From: Ophiodon elongatus
Taxonomy: Eukaryota > Chordata > Actinopteri > Perciformes > Hexagrammidae
Direction of reading: 5' to 3'
Assembly (NCBI GenBank): GCA_016806645.1
Contig: JACSYO010000714.1
Location: 234,501 to 298,500, forward strand
DNA length: 64,000 nucleotides
Part shown: positions 22,190 through 31,895 of the stretch, one piece after another
How positions within the stretch are numbered: the stretch's first letter is position 1
How the letters are laid out: every line of letters begins with the position of its first letter
Notes under the pieces: generated by a model
The model's database searches: none
What the model saw: the letters and a program-made list of their open reading frames with translations, nothing else
What the model was told of the DNA's origin: nothing
Made by a program: the position numbers and the translations under genes

Positions 22190-22430
22190 TATGAATGGTG
22201 CATGACCAAATTAGACTTTATTTGAATGGAAATGACCCAGATCTAATTAGAAGTGGCCTGGATCCTGATTACTCTCATTATGCACCTGGAGCAGACAACG
22301 CACAGCACACTTGTGTTATGTTTTTAACATAACCATAGGCTTAAGTGGTTGACCTTTTTCAACGCTCACAGCGTTATTAAAGCCCTAATTAAGAATCCCA
22401 TTAGTATCTGAGATCCTGTCAATTAACTCC
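22190..22430. promoter_or_regulatory. Enhancer-like AT-rich block (candidate CNE)
   Basis: Contains ACCCAGATCTAATTAGAAGT, GATTACTCTCATTATGC, GTTATTAAAGCCCTAATTAA and CTGTCAATTAACTCCTTAAA, with several TAAT-type homeodomain cores and no simple repeats. Appearance only. Confidence 0.3.
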
Positions 22431-22719
22431 TTAAACACAAAGTTTTAGGCCCCTCTGCAGTCGTCATCGGACAGAGGAATGAAAGATCGCCTCACAGAGA
22501 AAGAAGAACCTCAAAGGAATTAAATTACTTGAAATTAATTGAAAAGGCTAAAATACCAGGTTTTAACAACTTAACCGAGCATGTACGTCCTTTCTCAAAG
22601 TTAAACCTCCGCTTCATGCCCCCGTTCACGTCTCGTGTCCGGTCGTCTTTGCATTGACGCATCGTAAATCAAGACGAATGGCGGTGTCCTGAGCATCAAA
22701 CTGCGGCGTGTCCTCTCCC

Positions 22720-22840
22720 CGTCTGCCTCCTCCTGCCTCCTCCTGCCTCCTCCTCCTGCCTCCTCCTCCTGCCTCCTCCTGCCTCCTCCTCCTGCCTCCT
22801 CCTCCTGCCTCCTCCTCCTGCCTCCTCCTGCCTCCTGGTG
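22720..22840. repeat. Pyrimidine-rich (TCC)n-TGCC minisatellite
   Basis: Units of the form CTCCTCCTGCC, with two or three TCC steps, repeat roughly ten times over 110-120 bp. Almost pure pyrimidine on the plus strand and GGAGGAGGCAGG-like on the minus strand, so triplex or two-layer quadruplex structures are possible. Three minus-strand frames run through it because of its period, not because it is coding. Confidence 0.93.
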
Positions 22841-24229
22841 TTGAGAGAGCAGCTGCACTCAGGAGGGAGAAATAGGTCACGTCCCTCCGGATCGCCTCCG
22901 TACCCTCCCAGCTCATAACCGTCACGTTTAACGAGTGAGACGCTCTCCAGGCATTCCTCGGCACGGAAGTGCATCGCCGGCATTGTGCTACACACCATTT
23001 CCTGTCTCTGATTGTGTATTCCGGCCCGACACCTCGATTCGAGTTCTAATTGTACCGGGGAACCAATCAGTGTGATGATGGGGGCCGGGTGCAGCTGTGC
23101 ATCGCGTCGTTTCCTCTGTTTGTGTTTTTGTCAACACGAGATCAGTGGAGTCACTTTGCATGTGACAGAAAGTTCTGGCCACATCCTCCACTTTTAACAG
23201 ACATCAGTGGTATGGCGTTACCGTGGCTACTTAAAGCCCTGTTTGGCCACCAAGTGGAAGGGACGGTCTTAAAGGGGACTTGGCACCGAAACATGCGATA
23301 TGTATTGTGAAAGAAATTGCCAAAAAAACATGTGCCGACAAAGACAAAAGATACCACGGAGGAACATTTCATCAGCTTAAGCATCCCCATCTTCTCAAAC
23401 AGCCGTAATCAGTATGTTTCAGGTTTGGAAATCACTACAAAGGAATCTCAAGTTTAATGGAATCTATGAGCTCGACAGAAATGGTGACTCTTTATTGTGA
23501 CATTTTATCGTGACGACCAAATAGACGTAGCAACTCGTTTCTATCTTCCATTTCCTTTGTGGTTTACAAAGTATACGCTGAATATTTACTGTAACTGTAC
23601 GGGAGACATATGAAACAAGTTAAGTGTATGTGTACTGTGCATACGCCAGTTACATTATGAATGAATAAAGCTTTCAGGGAGACTGAAAAGAAAATATGTG
23701 ATGTGGAGACTTTTCTACAGTCCTTAGGCGGTTGAGGGGAAGACACGGCAAACAGCTACAGGTGAGAGGAGAGCTTTTGTCTCGCAGTCTCAGCCTGCAG
23801 CCCTCGTCGTCTTGACTTTTCATTGAAGCCCCCCCCCCTCCACCTACCCCCACCCACCCACCTCTTTGCCCCTGTCAAAGGAGAGAGGAGCCCTTGATGA
23901 GTGCACCTTTGATCTCGCTGAGGCGCCTCTGCTCCTCTGCTCCTCGTCCTCCTCTCTTTCTCCCATCATCCTCCTTGTCCTCTCTGCTGGGGAGCTGTCA
24001 GCGCTCTGAAGGCTCGGCCTCTCCGCTCTGACCCCCCGTCCCGCCCGAAGCTCTTTCATCCTCGCGACGCTTCGGGAATCGCTGGCCCGCGTCCCTGAAG
24101 GACCTCGCCGCCCACCCAGGGCCTAACGTCGACCAAGAGGCCGCCGCGTTCCCTCCCCTCAGTTAACGGGAGTCGCCTTTTTTTTTTTTATTCCATCAGT
24201 GGATGCGAGAATTGAGGGCTCATTCGAGT
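22841..24229. other. Unassigned sequence, GC-rich toward 24.0-24.2 kb
   Basis: No gene recognised. CpG density rises at about 23990-24175 (CCGCTCTG, CCCCGTCCCGCCCGAAG, CCTCGCGACGCTTCGGGAAT), then a poly-T run follows near 24179-24189. This could be a weak CpG island, but I see no adjacent donor site. Confidence 0.35.
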
Positions 24230-24570
24230 TTCCACGTTGAATGAGCATAACAAAAATGGTTAACGCATCGTTTCTTTCTTTGTTTACGAAAATGGCCAAT
24301 CAATTGGCTCCCAGAGGGAGGCGTTTCAATCACAGCGCAGCCTTTTTGATTTAATCGACTTATTTACACCGTGTAAGGGCTCCTCGTTCGTTGCCACTAC
24401 ACAGATCTTGAAGCAATATTTCACTTCAGAGGAACAGTTGGACTTGTAGCTCCAGCCCGGCGTTTGTTATCAACTGATCCAGAGACTGGCCCATGCTTCA
24501 GCAATGCAATGAGCCGGGCCCCACTTCAATCCCTCGTGCTATTACATATTCAATTAAATTCCTAGTCTCC
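24230..24570. promoter_or_regulatory. Enhancer-like block (candidate CNE)
   Basis: Repeat-free sequence with CACGTTGAATGAGCATAACA, AAAATGGCCAATCAATTGGC, TTTTTGATTTAATCGACTTA and TATTCAATTAAATTCC. It holds both homeodomain-like cores and a CCAATCAATTGG segment. Appearance only. Confidence 0.28.
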
Positions 24571-25640
24571 TCGGTAGTAATGGTGATGAATATGCGGGGT
24601 GTTCATTTCTTTGTGTCGCGGTCTCAAAAGGAGGAGACGTCGGGGGGGTTGACAAAGCACGGCAGTTGATTGGATCCCCCGCTGCCACGGGGCAAACGGG
24701 CGGAGGTTAATGATGCCAGCAAGGACGATGTGTTCTGAATGAGACGTGACTGGCACACTATGCATCGCTGACACCGCTCACAGAGAAATCACACGCATGA
24801 GGAGGAGAAGCCTCTCCAAGAAAGAGGCCTTATGTAACAGTTTGGAAAGGCAGTGAGACACCGAGAGTAGGATCTGGAGCAGCAGCTCGTGGAAGCTGTC
24901 GTTTTGGGAAGCTTCCACTATTTGCGGTTCTAAAAGCAGACAGAAGAACCCACCAGGTACCACGGGTCATTGCGGAGCATTTTTTTCCGTATTCTTCTAA
25001 TAAACCGTATTGTTTCCCCCGTGAGGTTCACTCGTATCAGAGTTCCAAGTTTGATTAACCAATCTCTCCCAACTGCACAGCCTGGTCGTATATTGTGAAC
25101 TTCAACTTGATTAATGTGGCCTGTTTGTAAGGAGGCGCACGTTCATGAGCCTTGATCATTAGTATAACTAGAGCAGTGCCCGTGCAGAGCGCACCGGGCT
25201 CGGAGCAGACCGATTGCTTGGCCCCGGGGGTGTCGCCGCTTTTAGCTTTCTCCAGATCTGCTCGTAAAACTTCACTTGCAACGCTGCGCTTCAGAGCAAA
25301 CACACCTGGCATGACACAGTCGCAGCTACTCACAACCAGAAACACCAGAGAGACTCTGGTTCACAGGAAAGAAACACACACCCTACATTGCTACGGCAGG
25401 GCTGCTCGTTCCTCTCCATTTGCAGGTTGCAAGTTTCTTTCACAAAAATGTTACCAGAGTAAAAAGAGGAATTTCCCACTATGGAACAAATCCTGCTGCT
25501 GAATTTTCAGCGGATGAAAAAATAAAAGTTGTAGCGGTGTCAGTAGTATTAGGGGATGTGAAAATATTAGAAAGTACAACTGCCAACAATTATCGCATGC
25601 TCTGATATAAAAAAAAAAATAAAGGAACGGTCAAACGCAT
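24571..25640. other. Unassigned sequence
   Basis: No gene recognised. Opposed frames of about 100 codons at 25055-25345 (minus) and 25152-25502 (plus) overlap each other, as expected by chance. A poly-A run lies at 25609-25618. Confidence 0.4.
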
Positions 25641-25710
25641 GTAGGGCTGCAACTGATTGCCATTTGAATTATCATTTGATTTGCAAATTATCTCCATATT
25701 TTCTCCAAGC
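25641..25710 (+). mobile_element. hAT-like element left-end relic
   Basis: GTAGGGCTGCAACTGATTGC, then CATTTGAATTATCATTTGA and TGCAAATTATCTCCATATTT, is the left end of the same teleost family as 18162-18500. The matching right end was not found within the next few hundred bases. Confidence 0.55.
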
Positions 25711-26192
25711 AGAATTTCCCATTAAATGCATTTTAAATGCTTCCTTTAGTTTTCATTAATTTAGATGGACAAAGAAAAGGAGTTGAACCTGACCAAGTAT
25801 GACTGAGACGTAGTCAATAAAACGGTGTGCAGAAACTACCTCTTTTCTTTTGACCTCACAGATGTTTCATTTGTTCGGAATAAAGAAGGCATCCTCCATT
25901 AACAGTCAATTACCCCGACGTTATTACAGACAGAAGGCTTCTTCTGAGCAGCGGTGAAGAAGCTGCCCGGCCGTGACTCACGCCTTGCCAAACAACGGTT
26001 GCCTTAGGAACCCTCAGAGCGCCGCCGACAGCGGTATGAAAAGGTATTTGTTCACTCCCGCTCCAAAGTTATCGCCTCTGCTCCAGCAAAGCCATTGCGA
26101 GTTCTGATGAATCCATGCCTTCAAATATGTGTAAAAGCTGAACGTGTGAGCTTTTTTCCCCGGACTGGCAATAGATCAAATGTTGCCGACCT

Positions 26193-26335
26193 GATAGTAA
26201 ACGGACTGCATTCATATCGCTCGTTGGGAGCGGTGTGGGGGTGTTTGGCGTCTTGCTCAAGGACACTTCGATACACTCTCAGGAGGAGCCGGGGGGATCG
26301 AACCGGGATCCCTCTATACGAGACGGCTGCTACAC
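26193..26335 (-). mobile_element. SINE-like repeat, internally deleted copy
   Basis: Carries the outer end (GATAGTAAACGGACTGCATT) next to the opposite end (GTCTTGCTCAAGGACACTTC, AGGAGGAGCCGGGGGGATCG, AACCGGGATCCCT), with the middle missing compared with 42176-42450. On the minus strand the end resembles a tRNA B box (close to GGTTCGATCC-like), indicating a tRNA-derived head read on the minus strand. Confidence 0.6.
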
Positions 26336-27079
26336 TGAAGAGAAGTCGATACGAGAACATCATTTGGCCACCGAAGCTGAGTTACCACTAGCTAGGACTA
26401 TTTGTGCAGAGTACCATCATCATGACACCCGAGGAAAAGGCACTTTTTCCTCCTTTCAGACGGACAGGATGGCAGTAAGAGCGAGATGAGGGTGGATGCT
26501 ATTGATTTTAAGTGGATTTCCAGGTATAGTAGGTGCAGGCGTCATTACTGCAGCCAATTCTGTGAAAAAGAAAAAAGCTACTGTTAAAGCTGCATGGTAG
26601 CACTTAGCGATTGAAGAGTCTTACATGATTCAGCCCCGCGGACACACTTGATGTTTCCAGAGGCGTGCGGGAACAATCCGACAGTCGTTACGGCGGCTGC
26701 TGATTTAAAACCACGTTCAGATCCAACTTTAACATCGGCTTTTTGCCTCCGGGCGTCATCCTTTCACTCTCTTATGATCCTCTACAGTCAGGTACTGCAC
26801 TTGCTGGTTCATATAAAAAAGATAAAACACTGCGTATTTAGCCTTAATTTGTCTTCTACTTGAATTTGTCTTCTTTATGCATCTACTACAAAGGTTAACA
26901 CATATTTAAAGCCATGAAATGAAGAGAAATAAACAGTCTTAGCCGTGAAAGACTGTCAAAAAAGGTTTGTGAGTGAATCAGTCTGTAAACAAACTCAATA
27001 GTGGAAGAACATGTTTCTCCTTCATTCCTGACTACTTTGACTGTACAAAGTAAAATCAGTTTATCTCAGTTTTTCCAAT
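26336..27079. other. Unassigned sequence
   Basis: No gene, promoter or repeat recognised between the SINE copy and the CT tract. Confidence 0.4.
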
Positions 27080-27197
27080 CCTCTCTCTCTCTCTCTCTCT
27101 CTCTCCCTCTCTCCCTCTCTCCCTCTCTCTCTCCCTCCCTCTCTCTCTCCCCCTCTCTCTCCCTCCCCCTCTCTCTCTCTCTCTCTCTCCTTCTCTC
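27080..27197. repeat. Interrupted (CT)n / (CCCT)n pyrimidine tract
   Basis: About 118 bp of CT dinucleotides broken by regularly spaced CCCTCTCT units. Strongly pyrimidine on the plus strand. Its reverse frame gives an Arg-Glu repeat that is not a real protein. Confidence 0.96.
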
Positions 27198-28395
27198 ACA
27201 GCACACATGAAAATGGATGATAGTGACGAGAGCGTGGGAGGCAGCGGCTGCCAGCAGAGTGTCGTCCAGAGTCGCTGATGTCACCTCCACTGTACCCTCC
27301 ACCGGGAGCGCTGCCAAAGTGCGACTTTTTACAGCTGATTCAGCCCGGCACTCAGCCTGGCAGCCGTGGTGACGTGCATCGTGGGATGCCTCCGAGTGTC
27401 ATTAAGTGGCATGGATGAGTGTTGCTCGTGGCAGGGCACTGTCACATGCTTTTGCGCTCACACATGTGAGCCTGGAACGGGTCTCAGGGGAGGGAGGGGG
27501 CGGGGAGGTAAAGACAGGGAGACGGAGAGACGGAGGCCGCGGTTACGCTTGTCTCTTTTCGACGCGCCTTTTGTCGTCCGATCACGCCAGGACGCGTTCA
27601 ACTGTCAAATCCTTGCGCTATGAGATCGGATCCTGCTCCCGCGTTGGGATTCGATCAGCTAGACCACATGCCGAGGCTCACATTGAGTTCAGATCTCAGT
27701 GAGGTGAGAGACGGGAGGAAAACGGGGGCTGGAGCCCAGCTGAGCCCTGCTGTCTCTAGTCCTCATTTTGTTTTTTCAAAATAAAAGGGGACTTTTATGG
27801 AATTAATTAAGAATTAATAGGAATTAAAATGTGTTTTCATCAGCTGATCTTTGTTAGCGTAAGTCCAGTCAGGAAGACGATACTCTGGCATGCTTTGGCC
27901 CTTATTTTATTTCTCACTCCTCACGCATAGACTCATAATTTCCTTGCTGTCATTGTCAATCATGATATCAGCTGTTCTGACCAGCTGGTCTCTTCTGTCC
28001 AATAGCGCTGCGACACAATGACATCCTGCCGTTGTCTCTTTTTAAATATGACTGTCTCTCTACCTTCAGTGCGTTCATGCTGCTGTTACAGGCGCCGCTC
28101 CACCTCCCCATCACCGCGACAGTCTTCACAGATCCATCAGCTTCATCAACTCATCATTCTATCAGCCAGCAGCAGCACCAGTGTCTGGACTCCACGGAGG
28201 GATTTATCATGCTGCTGCTCAGGGCAGACGGCCCTCGGTTACAAATCTCCCTGGAGAGTCCGAGCGCCGAAGACCACATCTGTCAATAGTAAACAGTGAA
28301 CTTTTATGAAATGTGTTTGTACCGTTTTACGGATGCTCTTTTGACCACGGAATAAATCTGATCGCTCTACGATCATGAAGCTCCAGAGAGAAGTA
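27198..28395. other. Unassigned sequence, no gene recognised
   Basis: Moderately GC-rich around 27470-27660, AT-rich at 27760-27840. Short frames at 28018-28299 overlap in two phases and show no recognised motif. Confidence 0.4.
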
Positions 28396-28399
28396 AAGT

Positions 28400-28450
28400 A
28401 GATCGTAAAGACCAGCGTAAAGACCAGCATAAAGACCAGCGTAAAGACCG
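28400..28450. repeat. 12-bp minisatellite, block 1 (4 copies)
   Basis: Four near-identical units of CGTAAAGACCAG, with one CATAAAGACCAG variant. The block is cut off by the G-rich insert that follows. Confidence 0.95.
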
Positions 28451-28510
28451 TGGGTGGGTGGGTGGGTGGTGGGTGGGGGTGGGTGGTTGGGTGGGTGGGT
28501 GGGGGTGGGT
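28451..28510 (+). repeat. G-rich (GGGT)n insert inside the minisatellite
   Basis: About 60 bp of GGGT/GGTGGG repeats (TGGGTGGGTGGGTGGTGGGT and similar), pure G and T apart from the edges. More than eight GGG runs, so strong quadruplex potential on the plus strand. It interrupts the 12-bp minisatellite exactly at a unit end (after GACC). Confidence 0.95.
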
Positions 28511-28697
28511 AGCGTAAAGACCAGCGTAAAGACCAGAGTAAAGACCAGCGTAAAGACCAGCGTAAAGACCAGCATAAAGACCAGGGTAAAGACCAGCGTA
28601 AAGACCAGGGTAAAGACCAGCGTAAAGACCAGCGTAAAGACCAGCGTAAAGACCAGAGTAAAGACCAGCGTAAAGACCAGCGTAAAGACCAGCGTAA
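28511..28697. repeat. 12-bp minisatellite, block 2 (about 15 copies)
   Basis: Units of AGCGTAAAGACC with AGAG, AGGG and AGCA variants at the first positions. Because 12 is a multiple of three, the minus strand stays open and reads a Gly-Leu-Tyr-Ala repeat within a 220-codon frame. I do not regard it as a gene: the rest of the frame is unrecognised and no splice or promoter context supports it. Confidence 0.95.
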
Positions 28698-30561
28698 CCC
28701 CGGCTGTAGAAGTGGGATGGAGAGACGAGGGCATATCGAGAGCGAAGCTCAGAGAGACAGAGAGTTAAGAGCCCACAACCCGAGGTGAGAAATTGAGAGA
28801 AAAGAGTGGGAAGCGGAGAGAAAGAAAAAAGTCGGGGCTGACTCATTTCCCCGAGGCTCATCGGAAAATGCTCTTTCGTCTTCTCTCTGTCTGCCGAGTC
28901 CACAATAACAGCACGTTGAAAAGACGCTCCATCCTCCGCGGGAGGAAAACAAATATGGGATTCATAAAGAACTGCCTCTTTATAGTTGATGCCGTCCTGG
29001 ACATTCTGTCTCCGGAGCAGCTCCGAGATGAACACTGACGGCCGGAGCTCATCACATGGTTGCTGGCTAAGAATTTATAAAGCCGTTGCTACCGGCTCGT
29101 CCGCGCATCACAATGCATAACTTTCATGTTACAGGATTAGGAGGGATCAGTTTTCTGGATCAATAGGATTATAGCTGTCGTTAACCCCGCTGAGATGAAA
29201 GAATCGCAGCCTCCAGAGGAGACAAAAGAGATGTACAAATAAAATAAATAACAGTCTGTTGCGGGGTGGAAGGAGGACAGCTCTGCCAGTACTTAGCACA
29301 CCAAAACAAACAGTTATTCCGAGCAGGAATAATCTGTACTTGGAAGCAGACAAAAAGCAAACTGCCCACGGCAAAACAAAAAAAGAAAAGAAAAAAAAAA
29401 AATCACAAAAGCGCTGAAAAAGAAAGAAAAGAAAGCTCCTATTGTTCGAAGGGGCCCAAATAGAAAAATCACTCACTGTAATTGGTTTGCCTTTCTTCTT
29501 TATCTACCTCTATCGAGAGAGGAAGACAAACATGCACGGATATGCGCGCGGACTTCTGGACAACTCGCAATAATTGACTGCTTTGCAGGGAACACATACA
29601 CGAGTCAATATCTGCCATCAAATCCACTTTGAGCTACTTTCAGCCTATTACATCAACCGAGGGGGATTTAAGAAACATACAGGTTTGAAACTTACAGCTC
29701 GTGGTAAATTACAACAAGGCATTTGTTCCCCGTTGACGCTTACATACAGAATAGAACGCAGAGAGGAGTGTGATGTTCATATATGCCGTGACAAATGCTT
29801 TCTACTCATTGATTTAGCAGTGGAGCACAGCTGCTTCCATTATTATAATTTGATGATTCTTCCTGTTTCAACACGTTGGGCCTCACGCTGGAACGTTTCT
29901 TGTGTTCTCATCTTGACTTCAAAAGGGAAGTCTCCGCCACGGAGACGGACCAAAAGCAGGTATTGTAGCGTCGTCAGTCTTTGCACCAGGAGGATGTCCC
30001 CGTGGACAACGACTTGCATAAACCTGCATGTGGAGAACCGCCCAGCTGTCTGGAGACACGGCCTCCTCCACCGATTACATACAGAGACAGATCCACCTGC
30101 GATCGGTGCATCATTTAAGTGGTTTTGCAGCTTGAGATCTTCATGTAGATAATGTATTGTTACGCAATAACATCAAAACTCAATTCGGAGTCACGTTATC
30201 AGTGGAACTGCAGAGTCGAACAGGAAACATAGTCATAAAGTGAGGATAGAGGATTGTCTGGCGCGGAATTGCATCAACGTAATGAAACACAATCTATTAG
30301 TGAAAGCCGTGGATAGCGGCTCACTAATTGCACCTGACTCCTACGACAGGTCTGTAAATTATGTTTGTACCTCAGAGAAAATTCCAAACAGGAGACAACA
30401 TCCCTCCACTGAAGAAATGATTTGCTCGTACGAGTGTTTTCTGCATGAGGCCCGTTGACTTGATTGCGTTTTCTCCCCGTGTACAGCGTGTGTAAGCACA
30501 AAGAAACACAACTCTTGCCCAGGTGCATTTGCGAGTATTTGATTTGTGCATGAGCGTTCGT

Positions 30562-30563
<2 letters not shown>
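28698..30563. other. Unassigned sequence, no gene recognised
   Basis: It includes an A-rich purine run at 29378-29402 and a 192-codon plus-strand frame at 29574-30152 that I cannot match to any family. Its neighbouring sequence is AT-rich and lacks splice-site or promoter support. The region at 29040-29120 is repeat-free and could be regulatory. Confidence 0.35.

Positions 30564-30592
<29 letters not shown>
30564..30592. repeat. (GT)n microsatellite
   Basis: About 28 bp of uninterrupted TG dinucleotides. Confidence 0.97.
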
Positions 30593-30593
<1 letters not shown>

Positions 30594-30925
30594 ATCCGGC
30601 TCGCCGAGCACTGCTCCCACATCGGCCCCTCACTCTCAGCGGCAGCAGATGGATCCTCGTGAAATAGCCAGGGAGAAAATTAAGAACAACAGCTGTCAAA
30701 TCAGTGAGCGAAGAGGGGGGGGGAGAAGCAGAAGAAGAAGGAGGAGGAGGGAGGAGGAAAAAGAAATCCCTGTGAATTCATACAGTCGCACCTCGCTCAG
30801 GTAAAGCCCGACTGACATTCAGCGAACAGCTTATTAGCAGATTTCATGGGAGCTGTGAAGTGATTATCCTGAACCTGTCAGCTGCAAACAGCATGTCGAA
30901 ATGCCACCCAGGCATTCCTCTACCA

Positions 30926-31090
30926 ACCCCCCCACACACCCCCCCCACTCCCCCCACCCCCCCACCCCTCTAGGTGGCGGATGCGTCGCTGCAGTGAAAA
31001 CTAAACATGTGTTCGAGAGACTGACAGTGGATGGGGGAGAGTGGGAGAGTGGGAGCAGGGGAATGGGGTGAGGGGGTGAGGGGGTGCAGA
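30926..31090. repeat. Opposed C-rich and G-rich tracts
   Basis: C runs of 5-8 at 30928-30967 (quadruplex potential on the minus strand) are followed within about 60 bp by G runs at 31033-31085 (GGGGGAGAGTGGGAGAGTGG, GGGGTGAGGGGGTGAGGGGG), with potential on the plus strand. Confidence 0.85.
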
Positions 31091-31364
31091 TGATCCACAC
31101 ACACATCCAGCATCACCTACGCAGAGCGAGTGCACTCGGGTGTGAATGATACCCTTCCCTCTCCTCACGTCTCGCTCTGTGTAAACTGATGCGTGCGGAG
31201 CGGCTAATCAGCGGTGTGAATGAATGAAAGTGTGTCATCGTGTCTCTCCCTCCCCGCCCTCCCCCCTTTGTACTGTCACTCCGAGCTGTTTGATCATCAC
31301 GAGTCATCTATAATGTATTTTAATCTACATGCACAAGGGAAGGGAAAGCAGTTGTTGTTTTTTC

Positions 31365-31415
31365 TTCCACATGACACCTTTCAAACAGAGGCAATTCAGA
31401 GTGCTTTACATACGG
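31365..31415 (+). repeat. Interspersed repeat fragment
   Basis: GACACCTTTCAAACAGAGGC followed by AATTCAGAGTGCTTTACATA matches a short, very common fish repeat end. Only about 45 bp is recognisable. Confidence 0.45.
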
Positions 31416-31546
31416 TCACATGGTGTCTTATGCCCTGCTGCTTGTTTGCTGAAAGTCAATGAGGCAGGTCTTCTCTGACAGAGTGCTGCAGGGAGGACGC
31501 TTTTTTGAAAGCCAATGGGATTTTTTTAAACGTAATTGCAGATTAT

Positions 31547-31895
31547 GAAAAGTGAAGCCAATGCTGAAGTGTCATAGACTTGTAATCTCTCTGCTGGCCA
31601 ACGTGGCTACCTTGCGATTGACAGGTCGCTACCACGGCGTAGTCTGGTCTGGGAGTTGCCCGTGTTTTCGTCTTCAGAGTTTTGAACCCTTTCTTTGTGT
31701 GTTTTCACTTCAAGAAAGTTCATTTCTGTCGCCTTTTTTCAGCGTTTGCTTGTACTTAACTCCAACCTGTTGCATCACTACTGGTTCCAAAAAAATAAGA
31801 TGGTGAAGGCCCAAAATTCAGAACTCGAGGCTTCAAAACCGTAGTCCACGAACCAATGCGTGACATCCTGGTGACAAAGTCCACTTCCTATAGTC
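31547..31895 (-). repeat. Dispersed repeat family A, copy 2
   Basis: Left edge TGAAAAGTGAAGCCAATGCT and right edge GAGGCTTCAAAACCGTAGTC, then CCACGAACCAATGCG and GTCCACTTCCTATAGTCTAT, match the two ends of the 36953-37562 copy in reverse. The middle is diverged. No coding capacity. Confidence 0.75.

Noticed and set aside
26280..26335. Possible tRNA gene from the B-box-like sequence
   Set aside because: No A box or cloverleaf at the right distance; the context shows it is the end of a SINE-like repeat.
27066..27317. Arg-Glu repeat protein on the minus strand
   Set aside because: Direct translation of a CT microsatellite.
28373..29035. 220-codon minus-strand frame
   Set aside because: More than a quarter of it is a 12-bp minisatellite read in frame; the rest has no recognised domain and no splice or promoter support.
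29574..30152. 192-codon plus-strand frame
   Set aside because: It is the longest frame free of simple repeats, but it resembles no family I know, and its codon use and surroundings look random.
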